A stretch of 13,793 bases of DNA from DAMCAP01 sp964369265 (lineage in GTDB: Bacteria; Bacillota; Clostridia; Oscillospirales; Ruminococcaceae), in NCBI GenBank assembly GCA_964369265.1, contig CAYJEV010000047.1, forward strand, positions 1 through 13,793, written 5' to 3'. The notes beneath the pieces are model-generated. The model was not told the DNA's origin, made no database searches, and was given only the letters and a program-made list of their open reading frames with translations. Position numbers and translations under genes: made by a program. Within the stretch, counting starts at the first letter, position 1. Every line of letters begins with the position of its first letter. This document shows positions 1 through 7,551 of the stretch, piece after piece.

Positions 1-2
1 AT

Positions 3-83
3 AGTGACGAGAGCAAGGACATCAAAATCGCCCCTGCGAGGCATATAAATAATCGTAGCATAGTGGAGATTATTTATATTTAA
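3..83 (+). CDS. Possible 3' end of a convergent gene (partial, uncertain)
   Basis: The plus-strand frame beginning at base 3 is open from the window edge to a TAA at 81-83 and would encode a C-terminus ending in NRSIVEIIYI. Bases 1-42 are clearly richer in G and C than the rest of the window, and this frame uses codons such as ATC, GCC, GCG and AAG, as coding sequence might. If real, the gene converges on pgi and the two stop codons lie only 4 bases apart. The frame is just 26 codons long, so chance is a fair alternative, and the hairpins overlapping it could instead mean this is a terminator region. I do not recognise the peptide. Confidence 0.25.
   Translation, partial: SDESKDIKIAPARHINNRSIVEIIYI
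24..42 (-). terminator. Weak terminator-like hairpin downstream of pgi
   Basis: Read on the minus strand, GCCTC (42-38) can pair with GGGGC (34-30) around a GCA loop, with one U-G pair, followed by GATTTT. A short GC stem ahead of a four-U tract resembles an intrinsic terminator placed about 45 bases after the pgi stop. The stem is only 5 bp and the U-tract is short, so this is a weak call. The same bases are also open in a plus-strand reading frame. Confidence 0.25.
43..79. repeat. Perfect 12-bp inverted repeat after pgi
   Basis: ATATAAATAATC at 43-54 is the exact reverse complement of GATTATTTATAT at 68-79, with 13 bases between them. The RNA of either strand could fold into a 12-bp A/U stem starting 8 bases past the pgi stop. 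It may act as a 3' end stabiliser or as part of a bidirectional terminator together with the GC hairpin at 24-42. No function is shown by the sequence alone. Confidence 0.55.
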
Positions 84-87
84 CTTG

Positions 88-1644
88 TTACATTGTATAT
101 TTATTATCTAGCAGCGTTTCTCCATCAACCTTTATTATTTTATTATTTTTGGATAAATGAGCTAGGATTTTCATTACAGCCCTAACATCTTTTGAAGCAA
201 TTCCTTCAGCTATTTCATTAGCAGACATTTTTTTATCCTTATTTTTTTCTAACAAAACTATTATGTCATTTTTCATGCAAATAATCTCATTAGCAGCCTT
301 TTTCCCATATTCGACAGCTGGCTGATGATAAGGATTTATTCCAATAAATATCGCATAATAACCAACAGCTCTCTCATATAAAGCAACAAGCAGTCCAATA
401 TAGTAAGCAGTTAGTTCTGGTATAGTTATGGTGAAATTATGTTTACCAGCATTCAGCAATGCTTTTTCTGTACCCATTAAAAAGGCGTTTAAGTAGTCCC
501 CAGTTGTGCTGTTATCAGAAACAATTATCTCATCTTCTCTTTCATCATCTAAAACAGAAATAAAATTGACAAACATATTATCAGAGCCACCAATTAACTG
601 CTGAACATATGAATGCTGATCTGTGCTTCCCTTATTTCCATACACAGCAAGCCCTTGATTTACTATATTCCCTTCTAAATCTTTTTCTTTACCAAGTGAC
701 TCCATTATTAGTTGCTGGAGATACTTTGAAAATAGTTCTAGCTTATCTCTATATGGCAGCATTACCATTGAAGTTCCGCCAACACCATTTGTTTTTAGCA
801 GCCATAGCTTAGCCATTATTAAAGCAGGGTTAATCTCTGGTGTATCTAGACGAGTTAGTGTATCAGCATAGCTTGCCCCCTCTAAAAGAGCATTGTAGTC
901 AACTCCTTGAAGGCTAAGCGGTAGTATACCAACAGCAGACAACACCGAGGTCCTTCCTCCAACCCAGTCCCACATTGGAAAAACTTCCAGCCAATTACCT
1001 TCACCATACTTATCTAGTTTACTGCCAATTTGCGTTATACAAACTGCATTTGAAAAGAAATCTATATTATTACTAGCAAAAAAGTTTTGGGTTTCTAGCA
1101 TTCCATTTCTTGTTTCAACTGTCCCCCCACTCTTACTAATTATTATGACTATAGTTTCTCCTAATGACGCCTTTAAGCTTGAGAGCGTTTTGTCAATTCC
1201 AACAGGATCTGTATTGTCGATAAAATAAAGTTTTAACTTATCGCTATCGCTTTGTAAAGCAGAAGAGATAAATTTAGCGCCTAAATTAGAGCCACCAACT
1301 CCAATAACTATTGCATTCTTATAAAGCTTACCTTCGCTCGACTTTATTTCTCCTGAGTGCACTTTATTTACAAAAACCGAAATCTTCTCAAGCGCTTCAT
1401 CAATCTCGTCTGATATTTGTTTAGTTGGTGCTATTTTAGAATTTCTAAGCCAGTAATGACCTACCATTCTGTTTTCGTCAGGATTTGCTATTGCGCCACC
1501 TTCAAGAGCCTTCATCTCGTTTAATGCCTTATGTACCATATCTTTATCATCTTCAAATAAAGGCGTGTGTATCCTCATATTGCTCCAGTCAATCCAAAGC
1601 TGGCTAGTTAAATCATAATAGTTATTTAAATGAAAATTCTCCAT
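88..1644 (-). CDS. pgi: Glucose-6-phosphate isomerase, long cyanobacterial-type form
   Basis: Interconverts glucose-6-phosphate and fructose-6-phosphate in the cytoplasm. The 518-residue protein has the sugar-phosphate isomerase fold motifs: IGVGGSNLG (114-122), SKSGGTVET (170-178), GGRTS (229-233), MESLGK with catalytic Glu315, GSTDQHS with His344, and NPYHQPAVEYGK with Lys448. The GGRTS and YGNKGSTDQHSYVQQL signatures and the length resemble, from memory, cyanobacterial Pgi rather than the roughly 450-residue form common in Bacillota. Residues about 460-510 (MSANEIAEGIASKDVRAV, then ILAHLSKNNKI) look like a small winged-helix-type module. The ATG start overlaps the end of the upstream fusion gene by 23 bases, and its AGGAG site (1652-1656) lies inside that gene, so coupled translation is likely. 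It is the last gene of the operon. Function is secure; origin of the type is inference. Confidence 0.96.
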   Translation of the reverse strand: MENFHLNNYYDLTSQLWIDWSNMRIHTPLFEDDKDMVHKALNEMKALEGGAIANPDENRMVGHYWLRNSKIAPTKQISDEIDEALEKISVFVNKVHSGEIKSSEGKLYKNAIVIGVGGSNLGAKFISSALQSDSDKLKLYFIDNTDPVGIDKTLSSLKASLGETIVIIISKSGGTVETRNGMLETQNFFASNNIDFFSNAVCITQIGSKLDKYGEGNWLEVFPMWDWVGGRTSVLSAVGILPLSLQGVDYNALLEGASYADTLTRLDTPEINPALIMAKLWLLKTNGVGGTSMVMLPYRDKLELFSKYLQQLIMESLGKEKDLEGNIVNQGLAVYGNKGSTDQHSYVQQLIGGSDNMFVNFISVLDDEREDEIIVSDNSTTGDYLNAFLMGTEKALLNAGKHNFTITIPELTAYYIGLLVALYERAVGYYAIFIGINPYHQPAVEYGKKAANEIICMKNDIIVLLEKNKDKKMSANEIAEGIASKDVRAVMKILAHLSKNNKIIKVDGETLLDNKYTM

Positions 1645-4600
1645 CTTGTTGCTCCTGTTTTAATCTATTATATTTTTTTGTAAGATCGTATAATCTTTTT
1701 TCTGCTTCTTCATCAAACAGCTTAGGATCTAGCTTCCATTTCCAGTTATTTTCTGTGGTTCCTGGTGTGTTTATTCTTGCAGTATCGTCTAGCAAAAGTA
1801 AATCTTGAATTGGAAGAATTACTAAATCGTAATGTGAAGCGAATATTTCCTCTAGTATTTCTATCGCCTTTTCACTTTCATTTAGGTCACTAAAATGATC
1901 GGCTGTCCATGATAACAACGTCTGATTATCATGTGTCCCACTATATAATACTCTTCTGTTATCTTTATTATTACTGCTAGCATTCTCATTTAAAAACTGA
2001 TAAACGTCCATGCCATAGAATTTTGTATAATCAAGAAGTTCATGCACACCAGCATCAATTTCGCCTAAGTCCTCTGCAATTATTGGAAGGCTTCCATATT
2101 CATTAAAAAGCTCATCAAAAAACTTCTTTCCATCGCCTTTTTCCCAATAGCCGTCTTTGGCGGTGTTATTTTTTAATATTGTATAATAGGCTGAAAAGCT
2201 TCTAAAATGATCAAGACGAACAAAGTCATAGTTAACTAGTGAGTGCTTTATTCTATTTTTCCACCAACTGTAGTTATTTTCCCTCATAGCCTCCCAATTG
2301 TAAAGAGGATTGCCCCAGCTTTGCCCTTCTTCTGAAAAATAATCTGGAGGAACACCAGCAGACTTTAGAGGATATCCAGCTTCATCTATTTCAAACTCCA
2401 ATTTGTTTGCCCATACATCAGCACTATCAGCGGATACATAGACTGGCAAATCTCCAATTATTTTAATGCCATTTTGATTTGCATATTCTTTAATTCTTCG
2501 CCATATAGTCCAAAAAATATACTGCTCTTTCTTTACATAATCAATTTCATCATCAAAATTATGGTTATAATTATTGTTTGTCCATTCCTGCCAAGCCAAA
2601 TTATTGTTATAATGCTGAAATGTTTTATATAAAGCATATTTATCTAGCCAATAGCTTTCATTTTGACAGAACTCTAAAAAGCCATCATTCTCTACAGAGC
2701 TTATATCCTCTTTTGTTAGCAAATTATAATTACCAGCAAACACCGATTCAGTTGAGTATGGAGAGCCGAATTTATCTACAGGGTTTAAAGGAAGTATTTG
2801 CCAGTAGCTCTGTCCAGCTCTCTTTAAACTATCAATAAATGCCTTAGCAGAGCTTTCTAGGCTGCTCTCTACTGTTATCAGCGAGCTAAGATAACATAAC
2901 ACACCAGAACCACTAAGTTTAGTTATTGGCTTATTGCTAGCCTCCCTCATATAAATAACAGCAACATTCATTGCTGAAACTTCTATTTCAATACAATTTT
3001 TACCATCACAAATATTGTACTTTCTTTGACTTAATAGGTCAATAGCATATTTAAATTTAGTTTCAATTTCAGCTTTAACTATCTGATTTTCCCCAGTTCT
3101 GTTTGCAATAACCAATACTTTTTCAGAGTCACCCACTCGATAAAAAGCATACACCCTCTCCCCTAAATCAACAGGATAGTAATCTCCAAAAGAAAGCACA
3201 GGATACAGCTTTCTTATTCGGGAAAGAAGCTTAGTGTGGTCTAATAGCTCTTTATCCTGACTATCCCACGGATAAGTTGCCCTATTATAAGGATCTCTCA
3301 TTCCCTCAACGCCCGCTTCATCTCCATAATATATAGCTGGCGTACCAGGTGAAGTAAACTGAAGTGTTTTCAAAAACTTTAGCTTTCTTTTAGCGTTATT
3401 ATATTCCTCCTCTGAAAGCTTCAAGTCCTCGCCATTAGGGACATCTCTAGTTTTACCAAGCATTGTAATAATGCGTTCAGTATCGTGCGTTGAGAGCATA
3501 TTCATTGCTCCCAGAAAAGCTGTTTTAGGATAGTTTTCTTTTAAAGACATTGTTATCCTTGCAAGCTTATTTGAAGATATACTGCCATTTATAAACTCAA
3601 GCATTGAAAGCCTAAATGGATAGTTCATTGTGCAGTCAAGTTCCTCGCCTAATAGATACTCTCGCCTTTCACTATAGCTTACTTTATTGCTCGCATCCTC
3701 CCACACTTCACCTAAAACTAAACCATCTTTATCTTTGCTCTTGACTGTTTTTGTTAATCGCTTAATAAAGCTGTCAGGAAGCTCGTCTGCAACATCTAGT
3801 CGCCATGCTTTAGCACCAAGCTCCATCCAATGCAAAATAACTCCATTTTCGCCAAAAAGATATTGTTGGTAGCTCTCATTGTCTTCATTTAAGTTAGGAA
3901 GATCCTCAACTCCCCACCAACACTCATATTTATTTGGATAATCGCTAAATCTATACCAACTATAATAAGCTGATTCTTTTGATTGCACTGCACCTATACT
4001 ATCGTGATTTCCATACAGATTAAAATATATGCTATCCGCACCAGTATGGCTAAACACACCATCAAGCATTAAGTATATCCCTAAGCTCTCAGCTTCTTTA
4101 GCAAGCTTAATAAAGCTCTGTTTGTCGCCAAATCCTTCATCAAGCTCCATGTAATCAGTAGTGTCATATTTATGATTGCTTGCCCCTTTAAATATAGGGT
4201 TCAGATAGATAGTCGATACTCCAAGCGATTTTAGATAGCTTAGTTTTTCTCTTATGCCATCTAATGTACCACCAAAAAATCCCCAATGCGTCACATGGCC
4301 TTTCTCATTTTTAGGATAGAATGGTCTATCATTCCAATCAATGTGAAAAATACGCCTAGAGCCTGTTCTGCTCTCTTCTCTAGTATAGTTTTCTAGCTTT
4401 ATATTGCCGCCATTTCCCCTATTAAATCTATCAGGAAAGATTTGATATATAACCCCTCCTCGATACCAGCTTGGCAAAGAAGCTTCTTTATAACAGNNNN
4501 NNNNNNNNNNNNTTATTTGATAAGAAGGAGGGATATGATGGTACACTCTCCCCTCTCCTCCTAAATTATCCTCTGCATTGCCATAATATAACCAGTTGTT

Positions 4601-4864
4601 TCTGTCGTATGTAAAAGAAAAGTAGTACCATATTAGCCCAACTTCCTCAATATCAAGTTTCCATTCATATCTACTCATATCATCTAATACAAAGTTGGAG
4701 CTAGAATTTAAATCTAGCTCCCTCTTTCCATCATAGATAAGATGTAATTTTAAATCGAGTGGTGTTGGGGAAATATCAACTGAAATATATAGCTCACTTC
4801 CTATGCTTACAGCACCAAAAGGATTTCTATATTCTCTTTTATGGGAATTATGCCTTATCTTCAT
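1622..4864 (-). CDS. Fused GH13 debranching/alpha-glucosidase and GH77 4-alpha-glucanotransferase
   Basis: A 1080-residue fusion that should trim branches or short alpha-glucans and transfer maltosyl or longer units during glycogen breakdown. Residues 1-115 form a beta-rich amylase N-terminal domain. The GH13 barrel follows: region I LDGVFSH (267-273), nucleophile Asp357 in WRLDVAD, acid/base Glu386 in LGEVWE and Asp461 in STHD. A beta domain ends near 640. The GH77 (MalQ) part runs from about 650 to 1070: GDLPVYVSADSADVWAN, GVPPDYFSEEGQSWGNP, nucleophile Asp885 in VRLDHF, Glu931 in IAEDLG and Asp979 in GTHDN. Both sites look intact. Region I resembles neopullulanase/amylopullulanase enzymes more than classical GlgX (DVVYNH type). 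Database entries often name such clostridial fusions 'GlgX/4-alpha-glucanotransferase'; the GH13 specificity is inference. ATG start with AAAGGGG site, 20 bases after glgA. Sixteen Ns hide residues 118-123, but the frame continues across. Confidence 0.93.
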   Translation of the reverse strand: MKIRHNSHKREYRNPFGAVSIGSELYISVDISPTPLDLKLHLIYDGKRELDLNSSSNFVLDDMSRYEWKLDIEEVGLIWYYFSFTYDRNNWLYYGNAEDNLGGEGRVYHHIPPSYQIXXXXXXCYKEASLPSWYRGGVIYQIFPDRFNRGNGGNIKLENYTREESRTGSRRIFHIDWNDRPFYPKNEKGHVTHWGFFGGTLDGIREKLSYLKSLGVSTIYLNPIFKGASNHKYDTTDYMELDEGFGDKQSFIKLAKEAESLGIYLMLDGVFSHTGADSIYFNLYGNHDSIGAVQSKESAYYSWYRFSDYPNKYECWWGVEDLPNLNEDNESYQQYLFGENGVILHWMELGAKAWRLDVADELPDSFIKRLTKTVKSKDKDGLVLGEVWEDASNKVSYSERREYLLGEELDCTMNYPFRLSMLEFINGSISSNKLARITMSLKENYPKTAFLGAMNMLSTHDTERIITMLGKTRDVPNGEDLKLSEEEYNNAKRKLKFLKTLQFTSPGTPAIYYGDEAGVEGMRDPYNRATYPWDSQDKELLDHTKLLSRIRKLYPVLSFGDYYPVDLGERVYAFYRVGDSEKVLVIANRTGENQIVKAEIETKFKYAIDLLSQRKYNICDGKNCIEIEVSAMNVAVIYMREASNKPITKLSGSGVLCYLSSLITVESSLESSAKAFIDSLKRAGQSYWQILPLNPVDKFGSPYSTESVFAGNYNLLTKEDISSVENDGFLEFCQNESYWLDKYALYKTFQHYNNNLAWQEWTNNNYNHNFDDEIDYVKKEQYIFWTIWRRIKEYANQNGIKIIGDLPVYVSADSADVWANKLEFEIDEAGYPLKSAGVPPDYFSEEGQSWGNPLYNWEAMRENNYSWWKNRIKHSLVNYDFVRLDHFRSFSAYYTILKNNTAKDGYWEKGDGKKFFDELFNEYGSLPIIAEDLGEIDAGVHELLDYTKFYGMDVYQFLNENASSNNKDNRRVLYSGTHDNQTLLSWTADHFSDLNESEKAIEILEEIFASHYDLVILPIQDLLLLDDTARINTPGTTENNWKWKLDPKLFDEEAEKRLYDLTKKYNRLKQEQQDGEFSFK
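4497..4512. other. Assembly gap of 16 N inside the fusion gene
   Basis: Sixteen undetermined bases interrupt the linker between the N-terminal domain (ending HIPPSYQI) and the GH13 barrel (starting near SWYRGGVIYQIF). Reading continues in the same frame on both sides, giving six unknown residues where homologous enzymes have a linker of similar size. The gap length is therefore plausibly correct and the gene is probably intact. Confidence 0.99.
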
Positions 4865-4884
4865 TAGCTTCCCCTTTCTATTTC

Positions 4885-6435
4885 CTATCCACGAATTAAG
4901 CTTCGATATATATCCATATACTTTTCAGCAGATAAATCCCATTTGAAATCTGCTCTCATTGCAGATTTTTGAAGCTTAGTCCAGATTTTTTTATCGTTAT
5001 TATATAACGCTAATGCGGTTTGTATGGTGAAAAGCAGTTCGTGAGCATTATAATTTGCAAATGAAAAGCCGTTTCCTTCCCCTGTATCTTTATTAAAAGG
5101 AATGACACTATCTTTTAGTCCGCCAGTTTCTCTAACAATAGGAAGAGTACCATAGCCCATGGCTATCATCTGCGATAAACCACAAGGCTCAAAACTTGAT
5201 GGCATTAAAAGCATATCAGCACCAGCATACATTCTATGTGACAAAGGTGTATCAAATTTTATCTGTGCAGACATTTGTTCAGGATATTTGCCTTCAAAGA
5301 ATTTTAAGTCATTTTCAAACTTCTCAAACCCTGTTCCTAAAATAGCAACCTGAACCTTGTTATTATACAATAGCTCGTCTAGTATATGTACAACTAAATC
5401 CATTCCCTTTTGGTCAGTCAACCTTGTTATCATTGTAATTAAAGGAATGCTCTCATTTTGTGGCAAGCCTAATTCTTTTTGCAGAGCTAGTTTGTTTTCA
5501 GCTTTTTTATCAAGGCTTGTAATTCCAAAGTTAGCTTCTATGTAGCTATCTTTTTGTGGGTTATAGATTGAGGTATCAATACCGTTTAGTATGCCTGAAA
5601 GCACACTACTACGCTCATTAAATATCCCCTGCATACCTTCACCAAAATAGCTGTTTTTAATTTCTTCGCTATAAGTTGGGCTGACTGTTGTTAGCCTATC
5701 GCTATAAAGCAATGCTCCCTGCATAAAATTGACTGCATCGTTATACTTTAGCTGGTGGCTTGACTCTTTGTCATGAAGCCCTAGTATATCCCCCATAACG
5801 CAATCTGGGAAAACGCCTTGGAATTTCAAGTTATGTATAGTAAAGACAGTTTTAATCTTATTATAATTATCTAAATGATTATAATCTTCTCTCAAAAATA
5901 CATTAACCATCGCAGTGTGCCAATCATGGCAATGTATTACATCTGGAAAGCCTTCTTCAAGCAGCGGCATAACCTCTAACACAGCCTTTGAGAAAAATGC
6001 CATTCTCTCAGCATCATCATATTCGCCATACATAGAAGCTCTGTTAAAGTAATATTCATTGTCAAGGAAATAATAATTAACCTCATCATGCACTAGCTTA
6101 AACAGGCCACAATATTGATTTCTCCAGCTCAAAGGCACATTAACACTGCCAATATATTTCATTTCATTTCTGAAGCCCTCTGAAATGCTTGAGAATTTAG
6201 GCAAAATAATTGTAACCTCTGCTCCAGCTTTAACCAAAGCTTTTGGTAAGCTTCCTCCAACATCACCAAGTCCGCCTGTTTTAATAAATGGATCTGCTTC
6301 TGAAATTGCGAACAGAACTTTTATTTGCTCAGCCTCTTTTACATTTTGGGAAGTTTTCTTTCTTGTTGGAGCTTTTGTTGTCTTTTTCTTTTCTGCTGGA
6401 TTAGGCTTTACTTTTACCATAGCATTACTATTCAT
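4885..6435 (-). CDS. glgA: Glycogen synthase (ADP-glucose, GT5) with basic N-terminal extension
   Basis: Transfers glucose from ADP-glucose to the non-reducing end of an alpha-1,4 glucan. The 516-residue protein carries the GT5 motifs KTGGLGD (52-58, ADP-glucose binding), HCHDWHT (168-174), ITRLTDQKG (336-344) and SSFEPCGLSQMIAMGYG with conserved Glu416. The core normally begins near the protein start (MKVLFxxSE), but here IKVLFAISEADPF begins at residue 38. It is preceded by a lysine-rich, proline- and threonine-containing stretch that looks disordered. The ATG is chosen because GGAGG (6446-6450) sits 10 bases upstream. Met6 is an in-frame alternative but keeps most of the tail. It follows glgD after 18 bases and precedes the fusion gene by 20. 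TAG stop. Identification is secure; the role of the extension is unknown. Confidence 0.97.
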   Translation of the reverse strand: MNSNAMVKVKPNPAEKKKTTKAPTRKKTSQNVKEAEQIKVLFAISEADPFIKTGGLGDVGGSLPKALVKAGAEVTIILPKFSSISEGFRNEMKYIGSVNVPLSWRNQYCGLFKLVHDEVNYYFLDNEYYFNRASMYGEYDDAERMAFFSKAVLEVMPLLEEGFPDVIHCHDWHTAMVNVFLREDYNHLDNYNKIKTVFTIHNLKFQGVFPDCVMGDILGLHDKESSHQLKYNDAVNFMQGALLYSDRLTTVSPTYSEEIKNSYFGEGMQGIFNERSSVLSGILNGIDTSIYNPQKDSYIEANFGITSLDKKAENKLALQKELGLPQNESIPLITMITRLTDQKGMDLVVHILDELLYNNKVQVAILGTGFEKFENDLKFFEGKYPEQMSAQIKFDTPLSHRMYAGADMLLMPSSFEPCGLSQMIAMGYGTLPIVRETGGLKDSVIPFNKDTGEGNGFSFANYNAHELLFTIQTALALYNNDKKIWTKLQKSAMRADFKWDLSAEKYMDIYRSLIRG

Positions 6436-6453
6436 GATTGTTATACCTCCTTT

Positions 6454-7551
6454 TTAATGCATTGACTTAGTCATCACACAAGGACGTCCCTCTGCACCAA
6501 ACAGTCTTGTTCCGTTTGATATAACAACTCCTTTATCGCAGATAACTTCATCAAGCACAACATTCTCTTCTATTTCACAGCGCTGAAGCAAAATGCAGTT
6601 CTTTACAACAGCACCCTTCCTAACCTTCACTCCTCTAAACAATATAGAGTTCTCAACCGTCCCTTCTATTTCGCAACCTGATGGGATAATCGAATTTGTG
6701 ACATTAGCACTTTCCTTAAAGCGAGATGGTGGATTATCAATAACTTTAGTGTATATTTTTTCTGAGCCATTGAATAACTCATCGCTAACCTCTTCCTTAA
6801 ATAAATCTCTATTAGAATTAATATAATCGCTTATGCTTTCAATTGTACCAACATAATTTGTTAACTCAAAAGCTCTAATATCATAGTTATTTATATTCTC
6901 AGAAATTATATCTATTAAGTCGCTATGCTCCATCGCTAAATACCAGTTAATCAGCTCAAGCATAGCTTTTCTGCCCATTATAAAGCAGTCCATAAATTTA
7001 TTTGCTTTTGAAGAGGATGTGTTACTAATATTAGTAACCTTGCCATCTTTTTCAATAGTCAGATAATGTCCGCTATTATCAGAGTTATCAGTTGTTTTAT
7101 AGAACATTGTGATATCTCTTTTGCTTTCCTCATGCTCTTTTATTATATCTTTAAAGTTAAAATTCATAACCTTATCGCTAGACATCATTAAGATTAAATC
7201 AACATTAGAACGCTCCAACGCAATTTTATTTTGAATTAAATCACGCATTATGAATTTGCCATTCTCTGATTTTTTCATTCCCATAACAGAGCCTGGAAGA
7301 ATTAAAAGCCCGCCTTCTTTTCTGTCTAATGACCAGTGTTTGCCTGAGCTTACATGGTCTATTATAGAACGATAGCTTGCTGGGGTAATTAAAGATACAG
7401 TCTTAATTCCTGAATTTGTCATATTTGAAAGCGCAAAATCGATTAGTCTATATCTCCCGCCAAAAGGAAGGGAAGCAAGCGAGCGATTTTCTGTTATGCT
7501 CGCAAGATTATCTTTATAGTTAGCTGTTATAAGTCCCATTACTTTAGCCAT
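6454..7551 (-). CDS. glgD: GlgD, non-catalytic ADP-glucose pyrophosphorylase-like subunit
   Basis: A 365-residue paralogue of GlgC that, in Bacillota studied so far, forms a complex with GlgC and raises its activity. It keeps the fold, including LPFGGRYRLIDFALSN (28-43), and a C-terminal left-handed beta-helix region (about 285-350) with hexapeptide-like repeats such as SIIPSGCEIEG. It has lost catalytic features: the LAGGxGxRL nucleotide loop is replaced by GLITANYKDNLASI, no FTEKP lysine motif is present, and YWRDVGTI has become ELTNYVGTI. The frame extends upstream to an ATG at 7608, but that start would overlap glgC by 65 bases. I chose the ATG at 7551, six bases after a strong GGGAGGAG site. 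This start gives the usual MAKVMGLI N-terminus and an 8-base overlap with glgC, implying coupled translation. Confidence 0.95.
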   Translation of the reverse strand: MAKVMGLITANYKDNLASITENRSLASLPFGGRYRLIDFALSNMTNSGIKTVSLITPASYRSIIDHVSSGKHWSLDRKEGGLLILPGSVMGMKKSENGKFIMRDLIQNKIALERSNVDLILMMSSDKVMNFNFKDIIKEHEESKRDITMFYKTTDNSDNSGHYLTIEKDGKVTNISNTSSSKANKFMDCFIMGRKAMLELINWYLAMEHSDLIDIISENINNYDIRAFELTNYVGTIESISDYINSNRDLFKEEVSDELFNGSEKIYTKVIDNPPSRFKESANVTNSIIPSGCEIEGTVENSILFRGVKVRKGAVVKNCILLQRCEIEENVVLDEVICDKGVVISNGTRLFGAEGRPCVMTKSMH

